64,000 nt of DNA from Psychrobacillus insolitus (lineage in GTDB: Bacteria; Bacillota; Bacilli; Bacillales_A; Planococcaceae): assembly GCF_003254155.1 (NCBI RefSeq), contig NZ_QKZI01000003.1, forward strand, positions 1 to 64,000. Reading direction: 5' to 3'. Both the position numbers and the translations under genes were made by a program. The notes under the pieces are model-generated. The model did not search any database. It was not told the origin of the DNA and saw only the letters and a program-made list of their open reading frames with translations. How positions within the stretch are numbered: position 1 is the first letter of the stretch; every line of letters begins with the position of its first letter. Below are positions 56,490 through 64,000 of this stretch, in pieces.

Positions 56490-57704
56490 ATGAAAATACA
56501 CAATGGTTCACTTTATTGGCCTACAACTACTACTCCGTTCGTACCAAAAAAAGTAGAAGAAACACTAGAAAGCTATGATGTGATAATTGTAGGAGCTGGA
56601 ATGTCCGGATCTTTGACTGCTCTAGCATTAACAGAAGCAGGTTTGTCCGTGGCAGTTTTGGATAAGCGGGATATGGGAACTGGAAGCACAAGTGCTAATG
56701 CGGGATTATTACAATATTCAAATGACATTATGTTATATGAGTTAATAGAGCAAATTGGGGAAAAAGATGCTGTTCGTTTCTATCAACTTTGCTATGATGC
56801 AATAGAAGATTTAGAAAAAGTAGCGAATAGTTTATCCAATGAATCAGATTTCATGCGTAGACCTAGTATTTGTTATGCAAGCGATGAAAAAGATATTGAG
56901 AAAATTAAAATGGAATATTCTACTCTGAAAAAGTATGGCTTCCCTTGCGATTACTTTGGACCAAATGAGATGTCACAAAACTTACCCTTCTCGAAAAGTG
57001 GAGCATTAGTAACTTTTGACGATGCAGAATTAAATCCATTAAAATTTGTCCAAGGGGTCCTTCAAAAAGTTGAATCCCTGGGAGCACATTTATATCATTA
57101 TATAGAAGTAACAGATGTATTTGAAGAAAACAACCTGTTCGAGATCCGCACTTCAGACCAATCGTTTTATACAAAAAACATTATTTATACGACTGGTTAT
57201 GAAACTGTTCCCGTCGGAAATAGAGTTGGAGCAGACATTAATCGCTCTTATGTATTTGTTAGTAATCCGATTCAACATTTTAAAGATTGGTATAAACAAG
57301 CATTGATTTGGGAAACTAAAAGACCTTATTTATATGTTCGTACTACTGTCGAAGGAAGACTAATCGTTGGTGGTCTAGATGAAGACAAACCAGATGCACC
57401 GCTGTCGGATGAAATAATTATGGAGCGTGCCGAACGTTTACTGAAACAAAGCAAAAAATTATTCCCCCAATATGAGATCGAAATTGACTATGCCTATGCT
57501 GCTAGCTTCGGTGAATCGATTGATAATTTACCTTTCATCGGCGAGCATCCTACAAAAAAAGGGCAATACTACTTACTTGAATATGGAGGAAATGGCACAG
57601 TCTATAGTATGTTAGGTTCTCATATTTTGAGAGATTTATTAACTGGTAAACGAAATGAAGATGCCGATATTGTTGGGTTAAATCGACAATATGGGATTAA
57701 ATAA
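56490..57704 (+). CDS. FAD-dependent oxidoreductase (DAO family)
   Basis: 404 residues. The FAD-binding DVIIVGAGMSGSLTALALTE lies at residues ~30-49, preceded by a ~28-residue N-terminal arm, and GSTSANAGLLQYS follows. The C-terminal YAASFGESIDNLPFIGEHP and LEYGGNGTVYSML are typical of the glycine-oxidase/amine-oxidase-like DAO group. The substrate is unknown. A weak ATTGGGGGCTTTATATC site precedes the ATG. Confidence 0.88.
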   Translation: MKIHNGSLYWPTTTTPFVPKKVEETLESYDVIIVGAGMSGSLTALALTEAGLSVAVLDKRDMGTGSTSANAGLLQYSNDIMLYELIEQIGEKDAVRFYQLCYDAIEDLEKVANSLSNESDFMRRPSICYASDEKDIEKIKMEYSTLKKYGFPCDYFGPNEMSQNLPFSKSGALVTFDDAELNPLKFVQGVLQKVESLGAHLYHYIEVTDVFEENNLFEIRTSDQSFYTKNIIYTTGYETVPVGNRVGADINRSYVFVSNPIQHFKDWYKQALIWETKRPYLYVRTTVEGRLIVGGLDEDKPDAPLSDEIIMERAERLLKQSKKLFPQYEIEIDYAYAASFGESIDNLPFIGEHPTKKGQYYLLEYGGNGTVYSMLGSHILRDLLTGKRNEDADIVGLNRQYGIK

Positions 57705-57741
57705 AAAAACGAAAGGAGATTTGGTTCTCCTATCGTTTTTT
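57703..57741 (+). terminator. Intrinsic terminator of the FAD oxidoreductase gene
   Basis: AAAACGAAAGGAGA pairs imperfectly with TCTCCTATCGTTTT around TTTGGT, followed by Ts. Confidence 0.75.
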
Positions 57742-57773
57742 GATTTTGTCGTGATCGCCTGTTTTTTTCTCAC

Positions 57774-58730
57774 TTATGATTGCACATAGTTGACAGCTTC
57801 GCACATATGGAAGCTTTGAAAATCATATTTTTCTTTTAAAAATGCTACATGTTTTAATATTTCTTCTAAAAAGGCTAGATTTTCTTCTGTATGTTTTCCA
57901 AAATTATGAGGATGCCACCATAAATGATACAGTTCATTTTTGCGAGCTGCATCTGTTAACCCATTTTTAATCCTACGTAAACGAAGCCCCTCTAGTTGTT
58001 TTAATGTTTTACTATAAGGACGTAAAAACCGACTAGACTTAATATTAATAATCGGCTCTGTTTCTATGTCCTTTTTAGAAAATGTATGATGACCAGTAAT
58101 ATTAAAATAGGCATCCATTAAACGAAGAGCTCGTTTTGTTTTAGTATTCGTTTTGTTTGTATAAGGTCTATAAATCCAGCTGTCTTCATTTCCTCGATAA
58201 GCTGTTATTCCATTCGCTTTGCAAACTTGTAAGTAGTCAACATTTGTTTGATTTCTCGGAAATACTAATGAAGTGACACTGTCTTCCATTTTAAGAACTG
58301 CTTGTAAATCTTTTTCAAAATGAGCTAGCTTTTGTCCCTCTTCTAAACAATAATAATGAGAAAATGTATGAGTGCCTATTTCTTGATTGACCGACGCTGC
58401 AATTTCACGAATAAAGGACTTCCCAAAATGATATGGATCTTGTTGCTCATCTTCTCCTACAAAAGGAAGATTACGCTTAGGAGAAAATAGATGGTTCTCA
58501 TATGGTAGATCTAATGTTTCTAAAATGGAACTTAGCTCTTTTTTGTTTTGACAATAAAGCATTCCAACAATAGCCCAGGTGGCATGGATATTATATGTGG
58601 AAAATAACTGTAATATTTTAGGAATAGCATGCCTGGCACCTAATATATTCTCTCCATATTCATCAAGAGAAAATACATCATGCACTCCCCAATTCAGCTC
58701 CACATCTAACGAAATAATGAGAGCACCCAG
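57774..58730 (-). CDS. Polysaccharide deacetylase family protein
   Basis: A NodB-type carbohydrate esterase of ~318 residues. Motif 1 is LIISLDVELNWG (the Asp pair position), motif 2 is GTHTFSHYYC with the two metal histidines (THTFSH) near residue 140, and HLWWHPHNFG near the C-terminus carries a third conserved His. Motif 1 lies upstream of every ATG or GTG start; the only start with a good site (AAAGGAT, spacing 7) is a CTG at 58730, 5 bases after the preceding stop. An ATG one frame away suggests a possible 1-base deletion instead. It probably deacetylates a surface glycan. Confidence 0.85.
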   Translation of the reverse strand: MGALIISLDVELNWGVHDVFSLDEYGENILGARHAIPKILQLFSTYNIHATWAIVGMLYCQNKKELSSILETLDLPYENHLFSPKRNLPFVGEDEQQDPYHFGKSFIREIAASVNQEIGTHTFSHYYCLEEGQKLAHFEKDLQAVLKMEDSVTSLVFPRNQTNVDYLQVCKANGITAYRGNEDSWIYRPYTNKTNTKTKRALRLMDAYFNITGHHTFSKKDIETEPIINIKSSRFLRPYSKTLKQLEGLRLRRIKNGLTDAARKNELYHLWWHPHNFGKHTEENLAFLEEILKHVAFLKEKYDFQSFHMCEAVNYVQS

Positions 58731-58734
58731 TTCT

Positions 58735-59448
58735 TCATCCTTTCGTCATTTTGACAGAGCGCAACCAGAGGACAAGTTTGCCGATCATTGAATTCGCCTC
58801 ATATCCTGAATAAACCGAGATAACCTCTCCTCCAAACTCCATTTTAAATTTCCATATATTTTCATTTGTCGTCAGCCCACCCATATCATAAGTTAAATGG
58901 TTATGTTCCTTAAAGTATAAAATATTTCGCCAAAGTAAATATCTACTTCCTTCACTTAACTTCCTTTTCTCTTCCGTTTTATTTGAAAGACGAAAATGAG
59001 AAGCTGAATATAAGGAAAAAGCAATATCTCCATCTGAAATGTATACTCGGTAACATTGGACTACTTCTGATTCATTTAAAAGTTTCGTTATAATAAGTGC
59101 ATTTTGATCTACCAATAATCGCATTGTACTTAAATGAAAAGAATCACATGAATATGTTTTCGTCTGTTTAGCAAATTGATTGTAGAACGTTTGGAATTCT
59201 CGAATATCTTCAATAGTTGGTTGTGTTAAGACCTCTATATGAAATCCATAGCTAGATGCTTTATTAATTTGTTTTCGATTTGATCTGTGCAACTTTGTAT
59301 ATAACTCTTCTTCTGTTTTCGTTAAATCAATATATATGGTTTCAATTTTTGGTAATGTATTATTAGGAATCGAGGAATGCATAAATCCCACAATATGCAC
59401 TGATCTATTATACAGATTAGGTTCTTTTATAAAGTAATAGTTTAGCAT
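58735..59448 (-). CDS. FemAB/GNAT-like transferase, paralog 2
   Basis: 237 residues, clearly paralogous to the protein at 63190. Shared blocks are KLHRSNRKQINKA, FQTFYNQFAKQTKTYSCDSF, ALIITKLLNESEVVQCYRVY and MGGLTTNENIWKFKMEFGGE. The fold resembles FemAB/GNAT transferases that use aminoacyl-tRNA or acyl-CoA. There is no good ribosome binding site at the ATG; an in-frame ATT at 59484 has AGAAGG at ideal spacing and would add 12 residues. The substrate is unknown; the context suggests modification of a glycan. Confidence 0.78.
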   Translation of the reverse strand: MLNYYFIKEPNLYNRSVHIVGFMHSSIPNNTLPKIETIYIDLTKTEEELYTKLHRSNRKQINKASSYGFHIEVLTQPTIEDIREFQTFYNQFAKQTKTYSCDSFHLSTMRLLVDQNALIITKLLNESEVVQCYRVYISDGDIAFSLYSASHFRLSNKTEEKRKLSEGSRYLLWRNILYFKEHNHLTYDMGGLTTNENIWKFKMEFGGEVISVYSGYEANSMIGKLVLWLRSVKMTKG

Positions 59449-59500
59449 GCTTAAATTTAATATTTTTCTTTTTAAAAGGATAATGGCAGCACCTTCTTTT

Positions 59501-61153
59501 CTAATTTGCTACTACTTTTTCTAATTTTGCTCTACCTAGCTTTCTCGAGTATGTTAACTTTTCTTCCCATAGAAAACCAGCATATTCTAATGCAACCACA
59601 CTTGCAAAATCCTTCCTATTTACATGCATATAAATATACTTTACGCCATATTGTGTTTGAACAAATGAAATAATATCTTCTAAGTTTTCTTTCTTCCAAT
59701 CTCTAATATAAACACTTCTCTTTTTTAAGTTGGATACTAATTCAATATCCTCTAAACGAATGACATTTTTATTGACCCAAAATGCATCTTGAATCGTTGA
59801 TGTGTAGTGCCCTATATAACCATTATAAATTTTCTGCAACATTTCATTCCGGTTATTGGTACAGGTAAGCACCATTTGAGTTGTAATTTCTTTAAAGTTA
59901 CTGACCTTCTTCAACTCACTATCTGAAAGTTTTACAATTACATATTCTTTCTTTTCATAGAAAAATGGAACTATCTTTTCCTTCCATAGAGACTTCCACA
60001 CTTGCACTTCCCACTTATTTCTTATCAAATACTTTAACTTTCCAATCGTATTTCTTCGGAACAATACAAAAAAACGATATTTCTTTATCTTTGCGATAAG
60101 CATCTCTTTTACCCATAAAAAGTTTCTAAAAGCTTTTGCTCGTATTGTATTCGTTGAAAAAATTGTTTTTCTTGTATAGTCAAGATTTGTGTTCCAATCA
60201 AATTTATATGGCTCATACCCAATACTCATATCTAATTTTTGAAAGTTATCCACCAGACATCTTTGAATCTTTTCTTTTATGAGTAATCTACCTGGACCAT
60301 AACAATCAAAATCAGAATTATGACCAAGAACATAGCCCATATATCGACCTCTACATGTAAAACCATAAGTAAATGCAATTATTTCGTCACCTACAAGTAA
60401 TGTAGACAATCTGACACCCATTTTGTCTGGTTTTTGTTCCGCTAAATAGCGAAAAAAAACTTGTTTTCTTTCACTGGAGAACCCACTAGTATCATTTTTC
60501 TTTTCCCATCTTTTCTTATGCATTTTAACAATTTTGTCCATTACGGAGGCTGAAGCAATCTGTAATGATACATCTCCAAGTGCACGCAATCTTTTTTCTC
60601 TACGATCCATTCCATGCATCTTTCGTCTCGGCTTCATATAATCCTCGAAATCCATATTTTGTAGATTTACATACGGTGTTTCAATTCGGTTATATCGCTG
60701 TTTCATATTTCTAACTTTTAAATAATCCGATAATATATTTGGTGTATCCGTACTTTCTAGCAATCCATGTAAATTAAATACGGCGCTTTTTTTCAGCTTA
60801 ATTAATTCATCAAATAGGTACATAATTGCTCTACTTTTATCCACTTTTCGGACGATAAAATCCATATAATTTGCATCACCTAAAGCTAGAAAATGGACCA
60901 TATATCCAAACCACTTTTTTTCAAATTGAAATGGAAAAAATGCAATGATTCGATTATGTTCTTTTACTGCGTATATCTCTATTTGTTGCTCTAATCCTAA
61001 AATTCTCCACCAATTATAGACAAATGCATATTCAATAAATGGATTAGAATTGTTATTTTTTTCTAAAATAGTATTCCATTCATTTTCATATATTTCTAAA
61101 TGCTTATAGGTTCTAATCTGAATAAGCTCCAAGTAATCATCCATTCGTATCAA
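59501..61153 (-). CDS. Large acyltransferase-like protein with CelD/BioF2-type domain
   Basis: 550 residues from a TTG at 61153 (AGGGA, spacing 7); an ATG at 61144 is the alternative, and upstream codons overlap the epimerase gene. Residues ~10-340 match the Acetyltransf_6 (CelD/BioF2-like) fold: NPFIEYAFVYNWW, IAFFPFQFEKKW, LGDANYMDFI, KRWEKKNDTSGF and GHNSDFDCYGPGRLLI. A basic linker follows (IRAKAFRNFLWVKEMLIAK). The last ~130 residues look like a second GNAT domain ending ASVVALEYAGFLWEEKL. The role is unknown; glycan acylation is inferred. Confidence 0.8.
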   Translation of the reverse strand: MIRMDDYLELIQIRTYKHLEIYENEWNTILEKNNNSNPFIEYAFVYNWWRILGLEQQIEIYAVKEHNRIIAFFPFQFEKKWFGYMVHFLALGDANYMDFIVRKVDKSRAIMYLFDELIKLKKSAVFNLHGLLESTDTPNILSDYLKVRNMKQRYNRIETPYVNLQNMDFEDYMKPRRKMHGMDRREKRLRALGDVSLQIASASVMDKIVKMHKKRWEKKNDTSGFSSERKQVFFRYLAEQKPDKMGVRLSTLLVGDEIIAFTYGFTCRGRYMGYVLGHNSDFDCYGPGRLLIKEKIQRCLVDNFQKLDMSIGYEPYKFDWNTNLDYTRKTIFSTNTIRAKAFRNFLWVKEMLIAKIKKYRFFVLFRRNTIGKLKYLIRNKWEVQVWKSLWKEKIVPFFYEKKEYVIVKLSDSELKKVSNFKEITTQMVLTCTNNRNEMLQKIYNGYIGHYTSTIQDAFWVNKNVIRLEDIELVSNLKKRSVYIRDWKKENLEDIISFVQTQYGVKYIYMHVNRKDFASVVALEYAGFLWEEKLTYSRKLGRAKLEKVVAN

Positions 61154-61173
61154 ATTTGCATCCCTAAATAAAG

Positions 61174-62082
61174 TTAAGAATGTTTTAGCTGAACATAATA
61201 GTCGATTGTTTCTTTCAAACCTTCTTGTAAACGATAAGTCGGAGTCCATCCAAGGGATCGAATCGCTTTTACATTTGAAAGAACACTCCTTTCAATCTCA
61301 CCTTCTCGCAAGCTTTCATAGACTGGTTCTGTATGAACTCCTACCAATTGAGCTATTTCTTTATATAAATGTTGAATAGAAATTTCGGTGTTGGAACTAA
61401 TATTAAAAATACCGATTTCTTCTGATAACATCGATTGAATACATGCAAGTGCGACATCTTTTACAAAGATGAAATCTCTTGTTTGATTGCCATTATAAAT
61501 GGTTGGATTTTGTCCTTCTATTAATTGACTGATGAAAGTAGTAATGGCTCCATTTGGTTGCAATGGACCGTATACATTTGAAAAACGAACGATACAGCTT
61601 TTTACATTAAATAATTTATCATAAAGTTGAACATACTTTTCTGCAGAAAGTTTAGAAAGGGCATAAAAAGAGAGGGCATGCAGTTTACTATCCTCTACTA
61701 CTGGTAGTGTAGTTGGATTGCCATATACAGCTGCGGTGGAAGCAATGACACATTTTTTTGTTTTGTACTGCCTTGCATACCGTAAAATGTTTAGCGTGCC
61801 AAATAAGTTCGCTTGGCAATCTTCTACCGGTTTACTCATCGATTCTATAACAGAAGATTGCGCAGCCAAATGAATAATATAATCAGGCTGTTCTATTTGA
61901 AAAACAGTTTCTATTTCATCTTTCGTAATATCCATTTCATAAAAGACAATATTTCCTGGGAGATTACTTAACTTGCCCGTCGACAGATTATCTAAAGCAA
62001 TTACCGAAATTTGTTTTTCCAATAATGCTTGGACTACGTATGAACCAATAAAACCTGCTGCTCCCGTTACCAATACTTTCAT
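61174..62082 (-). CDS. NAD-dependent sugar epimerase/dehydratase (UDP-glucose 4-epimerase-like)
   Basis: 302 residues, extended SDR fold: VTGAAGFIGSYVVQALLE (residues 4-21), catalytic YALSK in SFYALSKLSAEKYVQLYDK near 140, and VRFSNVYGPLQPNGAITTF. It probably interconverts a nucleotide sugar used by the glycosyltransferase next to it. The ATG overlaps the upstream gene stop by 4 bases. The exact sugar cannot be told. Confidence 0.92.
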   Translation of the reverse strand: MKVLVTGAAGFIGSYVVQALLEKQISVIALDNLSTGKLSNLPGNIVFYEMDITKDEIETVFQIEQPDYIIHLAAQSSVIESMSKPVEDCQANLFGTLNILRYARQYKTKKCVIASTAAVYGNPTTLPVVEDSKLHALSFYALSKLSAEKYVQLYDKLFNVKSCIVRFSNVYGPLQPNGAITTFISQLIEGQNPTIYNGNQTRDFIFVKDVALACIQSMLSEEIGIFNISSNTEISIQHLYKEIAQLVGVHTEPVYESLREGEIERSVLSNVKAIRSLGWTPTYRLQEGLKETIDYYVQLKHS

Positions 62083-63179
62083 AGCATATCCTCCGATTTG
62101 ATTAAATTTCGATACAGATTAACTGTTTTTTCATACATATTGTCAAAAGTAAAGCTTGCTTCATAAATTTCTCTGCTTCGCGTACCCATTTTCACTCTTA
62201 ACAGCTCATTTTCTACTAGCAGCTTAATAGATTCTGTTAAATTTCCGTTTATTAAGAATCCATTTTCATTGTCCCGAACAGCTTCTTTCACTCCTCCAAC
62301 ATTAGATGCAATGATTGGAAGACCATGTGACATCGCTTCTAAAATACTTAGAGGAAGTCCTTCCCAAGCAGAAGTGAGGACGAAAATATCTGCCTCATTT
62401 AAAAGCTCGGATACATTGGAGTTGGTACCTAAAAAAGTGACTTTATCCGCCAAATCATTTTCTTGCACATACTGAACAGATGATTGTTTTAACCGACCAT
62501 CTCCTACAAAAATCATATGCCAGTTCAAATCCTTTATATGCATAAGTGCATGTAATAGTTGTAACTGCTGCTTTGGTTGGTCAAAACGCGCAACCATCAG
62601 GATTTTCACTTCATCATTAGTGATACTATTAATAGAGTTATAACGAGAATCCAATACTCCATTATGAATCGTCATTATTTTATTGGCTGGAAGTACGTTA
62701 TGACTTAGCGCTAAATTACGATCTTGATCACAAACAGTAATAACCTTTTTGGAAAGTTTTCCTACACCCTTTTCAATTGTTCTATATAATCGTTGCTTTT
62801 TCGGATCTACACCTTCTGTAAAGGCCCACCCATGCGCCGTAAACACACATGGAATTCGAACGGACCAACTGGCAAGCCTACCAATGATTCCTGCCTTTGA
62901 AGAATGAATTGCTACAAGATCGGGTTGTATGTCTTTCAACATTCGCCTCACTTCTATGAAAGCAAGAAGATCCTTCCAAACATGTATCTGACGAATTAAA
63001 TACTTACTAAAAAAATAGTTGACCCCATCTACCTTTAAATCTCCGATAGCTTCTTTACCTCCACCATAAATAATCGAAACTGAATGTCCCTCCTCGGAAA
63101 GACACCTCGAAATATCGCGCACATGCACCTGTGCTCCTCCTATTTCATGCATATGTGTAATGAGTTGAACAATTTTCAT
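62079..63179 (-). CDS. Glycosyltransferase family 4 protein
   Basis: 366 residues, GT-B fold. The N-terminal glycine-rich GGAQVHVRDISRCLSEEGH, FTAHGWAFTEG near residue 120, ILMVARFDQPKQ and the C-terminal nucleotide-sugar site SILEAMSHGLPIIASNVGG (~280-298) are present. It is a retaining sugar transferase, probably acting on an undecaprenyl-linked or surface glycan. It has no membrane helix, so it acts at the cytosolic membrane face. Confidence 0.93.
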   Translation of the reverse strand: MKIVQLITHMHEIGGAQVHVRDISRCLSEEGHSVSIIYGGGKEAIGDLKVDGVNYFFSKYLIRQIHVWKDLLAFIEVRRMLKDIQPDLVAIHSSKAGIIGRLASWSVRIPCVFTAHGWAFTEGVDPKKQRLYRTIEKGVGKLSKKVITVCDQDRNLALSHNVLPANKIMTIHNGVLDSRYNSINSITNDEVKILMVARFDQPKQQLQLLHALMHIKDLNWHMIFVGDGRLKQSSVQYVQENDLADKVTFLGTNSNVSELLNEADIFVLTSAWEGLPLSILEAMSHGLPIIASNVGGVKEAVRDNENGFLINGNLTESIKLLVENELLRVKMGTRSREIYEASFTFDNMYEKTVNLYRNLIKSEDML

Positions 63180-63189
63180 GGAGTATCCC

Positions 63190-63930
63190 TCATTTTATTT
63201 TTCTGATAGCACTTACAATGAATTTTAGGTCCCTTATTTTTAGGAGAATGAATCCGGTAATTGTGCCTGCTCTATATCCAAAATATACAGGAATAATTTC
63301 TCCACCAAATCCAACCTTAAATCTCCGGATGTTCTCATCATTAGTTAAACTTCCAAAATTGTATAATTCGTAATCATTTTTCTTAAACCAAAGAATGCTG
63401 GTCCACGTTAAGAAGCGATTTGCTTGGCTCATCATTTTTTTAAACTCTGGATTGTCAATCTTTCTAAATGTTGAAGCAGAATACAAATTCATGGCGACTT
63501 TATCATCTATAATGTAAACGCGATAGCAAAGAATATTTTTACCGTCTTTCATGTAAGTTATTAGTAACGACTTTGTATCGCGAAGTAACTTCATCGTTTT
63601 CATGTGATAGAAATTGCAAGAATGCGTTTTTTTATCTTTAGCAAAATCATTATAAAAATTTTGAAATTCTAATAAATCTTGATCTGTTGGGTTTTCAATT
63701 ACAATATGCCCAAGTTCTAGCTCTTCTCCTCTTCTAACTTGCCTTCTTGTAGTTTTATTCATTTCCTTCAATAATTCTGACTCATCTTTTTGTAAGTCGA
63801 TTTGAAGCGTCTCGTAACTATTAGATAAACCTTCTGGACTCAAAGAATGTAAATAGCAGGTTACCGGAACTTTAGATTCCTTTGGAAGCTTCTCATTTCG
63901 AAAATAATGTATTTTAATCTTTACATTCAT
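63190..63930 (-). CDS. FemAB/GNAT-like transferase, paralog 1
   Basis: 246 residues from the ATG at 63930 (GAAAGGAAATTA upstream). Shared blocks with the paralog at 58735 are NKTTRRQVRRG, FQNFYNDFAKDKKTHSCNFY, SLLITYMKDGKNILCYRVYI and GSLTNDENIRRFKVGFGGEI. It is basic at the C-terminus. The two paralogs flank the rest of this cluster, which suggests two related modification steps. No known substrate. The cluster continues beyond the right edge, so its promoter is not seen. Confidence 0.8.
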   Translation of the reverse strand: MNVKIKIHYFRNEKLPKESKVPVTCYLHSLSPEGLSNSYETLQIDLQKDESELLKEMNKTTRRQVRRGEELELGHIVIENPTDQDLLEFQNFYNDFAKDKKTHSCNFYHMKTMKLLRDTKSLLITYMKDGKNILCYRVYIIDDKVAMNLYSASTFRKIDNPEFKKMMSQANRFLTWTSILWFKKNDYELYNFGSLTNDENIRRFKVGFGGEIIPVYFGYRAGTITGFILLKIRDLKFIVSAIRKIK

Positions 63931-64000
63931 TAATTTCCTTTCAATTGTAATCACTTTTATTTAGCACCTTACCTTTCTCGCTTACCCTTTAACGATGAAT

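Noticed and set aside
57774-63930. Exosortase/PEP-CTERM polysaccharide locus
   Set aside because: The gene types resemble such loci (deacetylase, FemAB-like, glycosyltransferase), but no exosortase or PEP-CTERM protein is present and the host is Gram-positive.
63961-64000. End of another gene at the right edge (minus strand, stop near 63969)
   Set aside because: Only about ten codons are visible, too few to support a gene, although the cluster clearly continues.

Overview
The window looks like chromosome from a low-GC, endospore-forming Firmicute of the Bacillaceae/Planococcaceae, possibly Psychrobacillus-like; the genus is an inference. The reasons are an AT-rich base composition, strong AGGAGG-type ribosome binding sites, intrinsic terminators with long T-runs, the 5' end of a Bacillus-type 16S rRNA gene, a yunB sporulation gene, and gene order that follows the B. 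subtilis yug-mrp-yui-yut-yun-suf-met-yus/fad stretch almost throughout.

Layout. 1-640: 16S rRNA 5' end (minus strand) with two tandem promoters. 634-2361: MgtC-like and CDF transporters. 2386-8268: alcohol dehydrogenase, the arginine/proline catabolic set rocA-rocD-glutamate dehydrogenase, and yugI. 8601-11808: sodium-dependent symporter, small HTH regulator, yugE, patB. 11809-13115: a gene-free 1.3 kb block packed with inverted repeats. 13116-21724: cyclophilin, MFS exporter and the seven-gene mrp Na+/H+ antiporter operon. 21776-34621: aminopeptidase and the yui/yum/yut housekeeping block, including two NADH dehydrogenase-like genes, Fe-S carrier proteins and lipA. 34784-38386: yunB, yunD, yunF and a small membrane protein. 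38541-43774: sufCDSUB. 44070-47198: a small unrecognised gene and metNPQ under a SAM-I riboswitch. 47237-54360: yusE, yusF, gcvH, yusI and the fadNAE beta-oxidation operon with a FadR-type operator. 54544-57704: thioredoxin-like protein, C39-like protein, a 5'-3' exonuclease and an FAD oxidoreductase. 57774-63930: an accessory cell-surface polysaccharide cluster on the minus strand that continues past the right edge.

How the genes fit together. rocA, rocD and glutamate dehydrogenase take ornithine or proline-derived pyrroline-5-carboxylate to 2-oxoglutarate. fadNAE carries fatty acids through beta-oxidation. suf, yutM, yutI and lipA form an Fe-S/lipoate axis that also serves gcvH. Mrp handles Na+/pH homeostasis. 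The terminal cluster has two paralogous FemAB/GNAT-like transferases flanking a glycosyltransferase, an epimerase, a 550-residue acyltransferase-like protein and a polysaccharide deacetylase. This suggests synthesis and modification of a surface glycan.

The most unusual non-coding content is a three-copy composite repeat (12471-12782, 24219-24794, 32883-33297). Each copy has a terminator-like module, a long imperfect hairpin in which a base pair changes on both sides between copies, and, in the better preserved copies, terminal inverted repeats. Every copy lies between convergent genes. I found no tRNA genes, CRISPR array, prophage or transposase gene.
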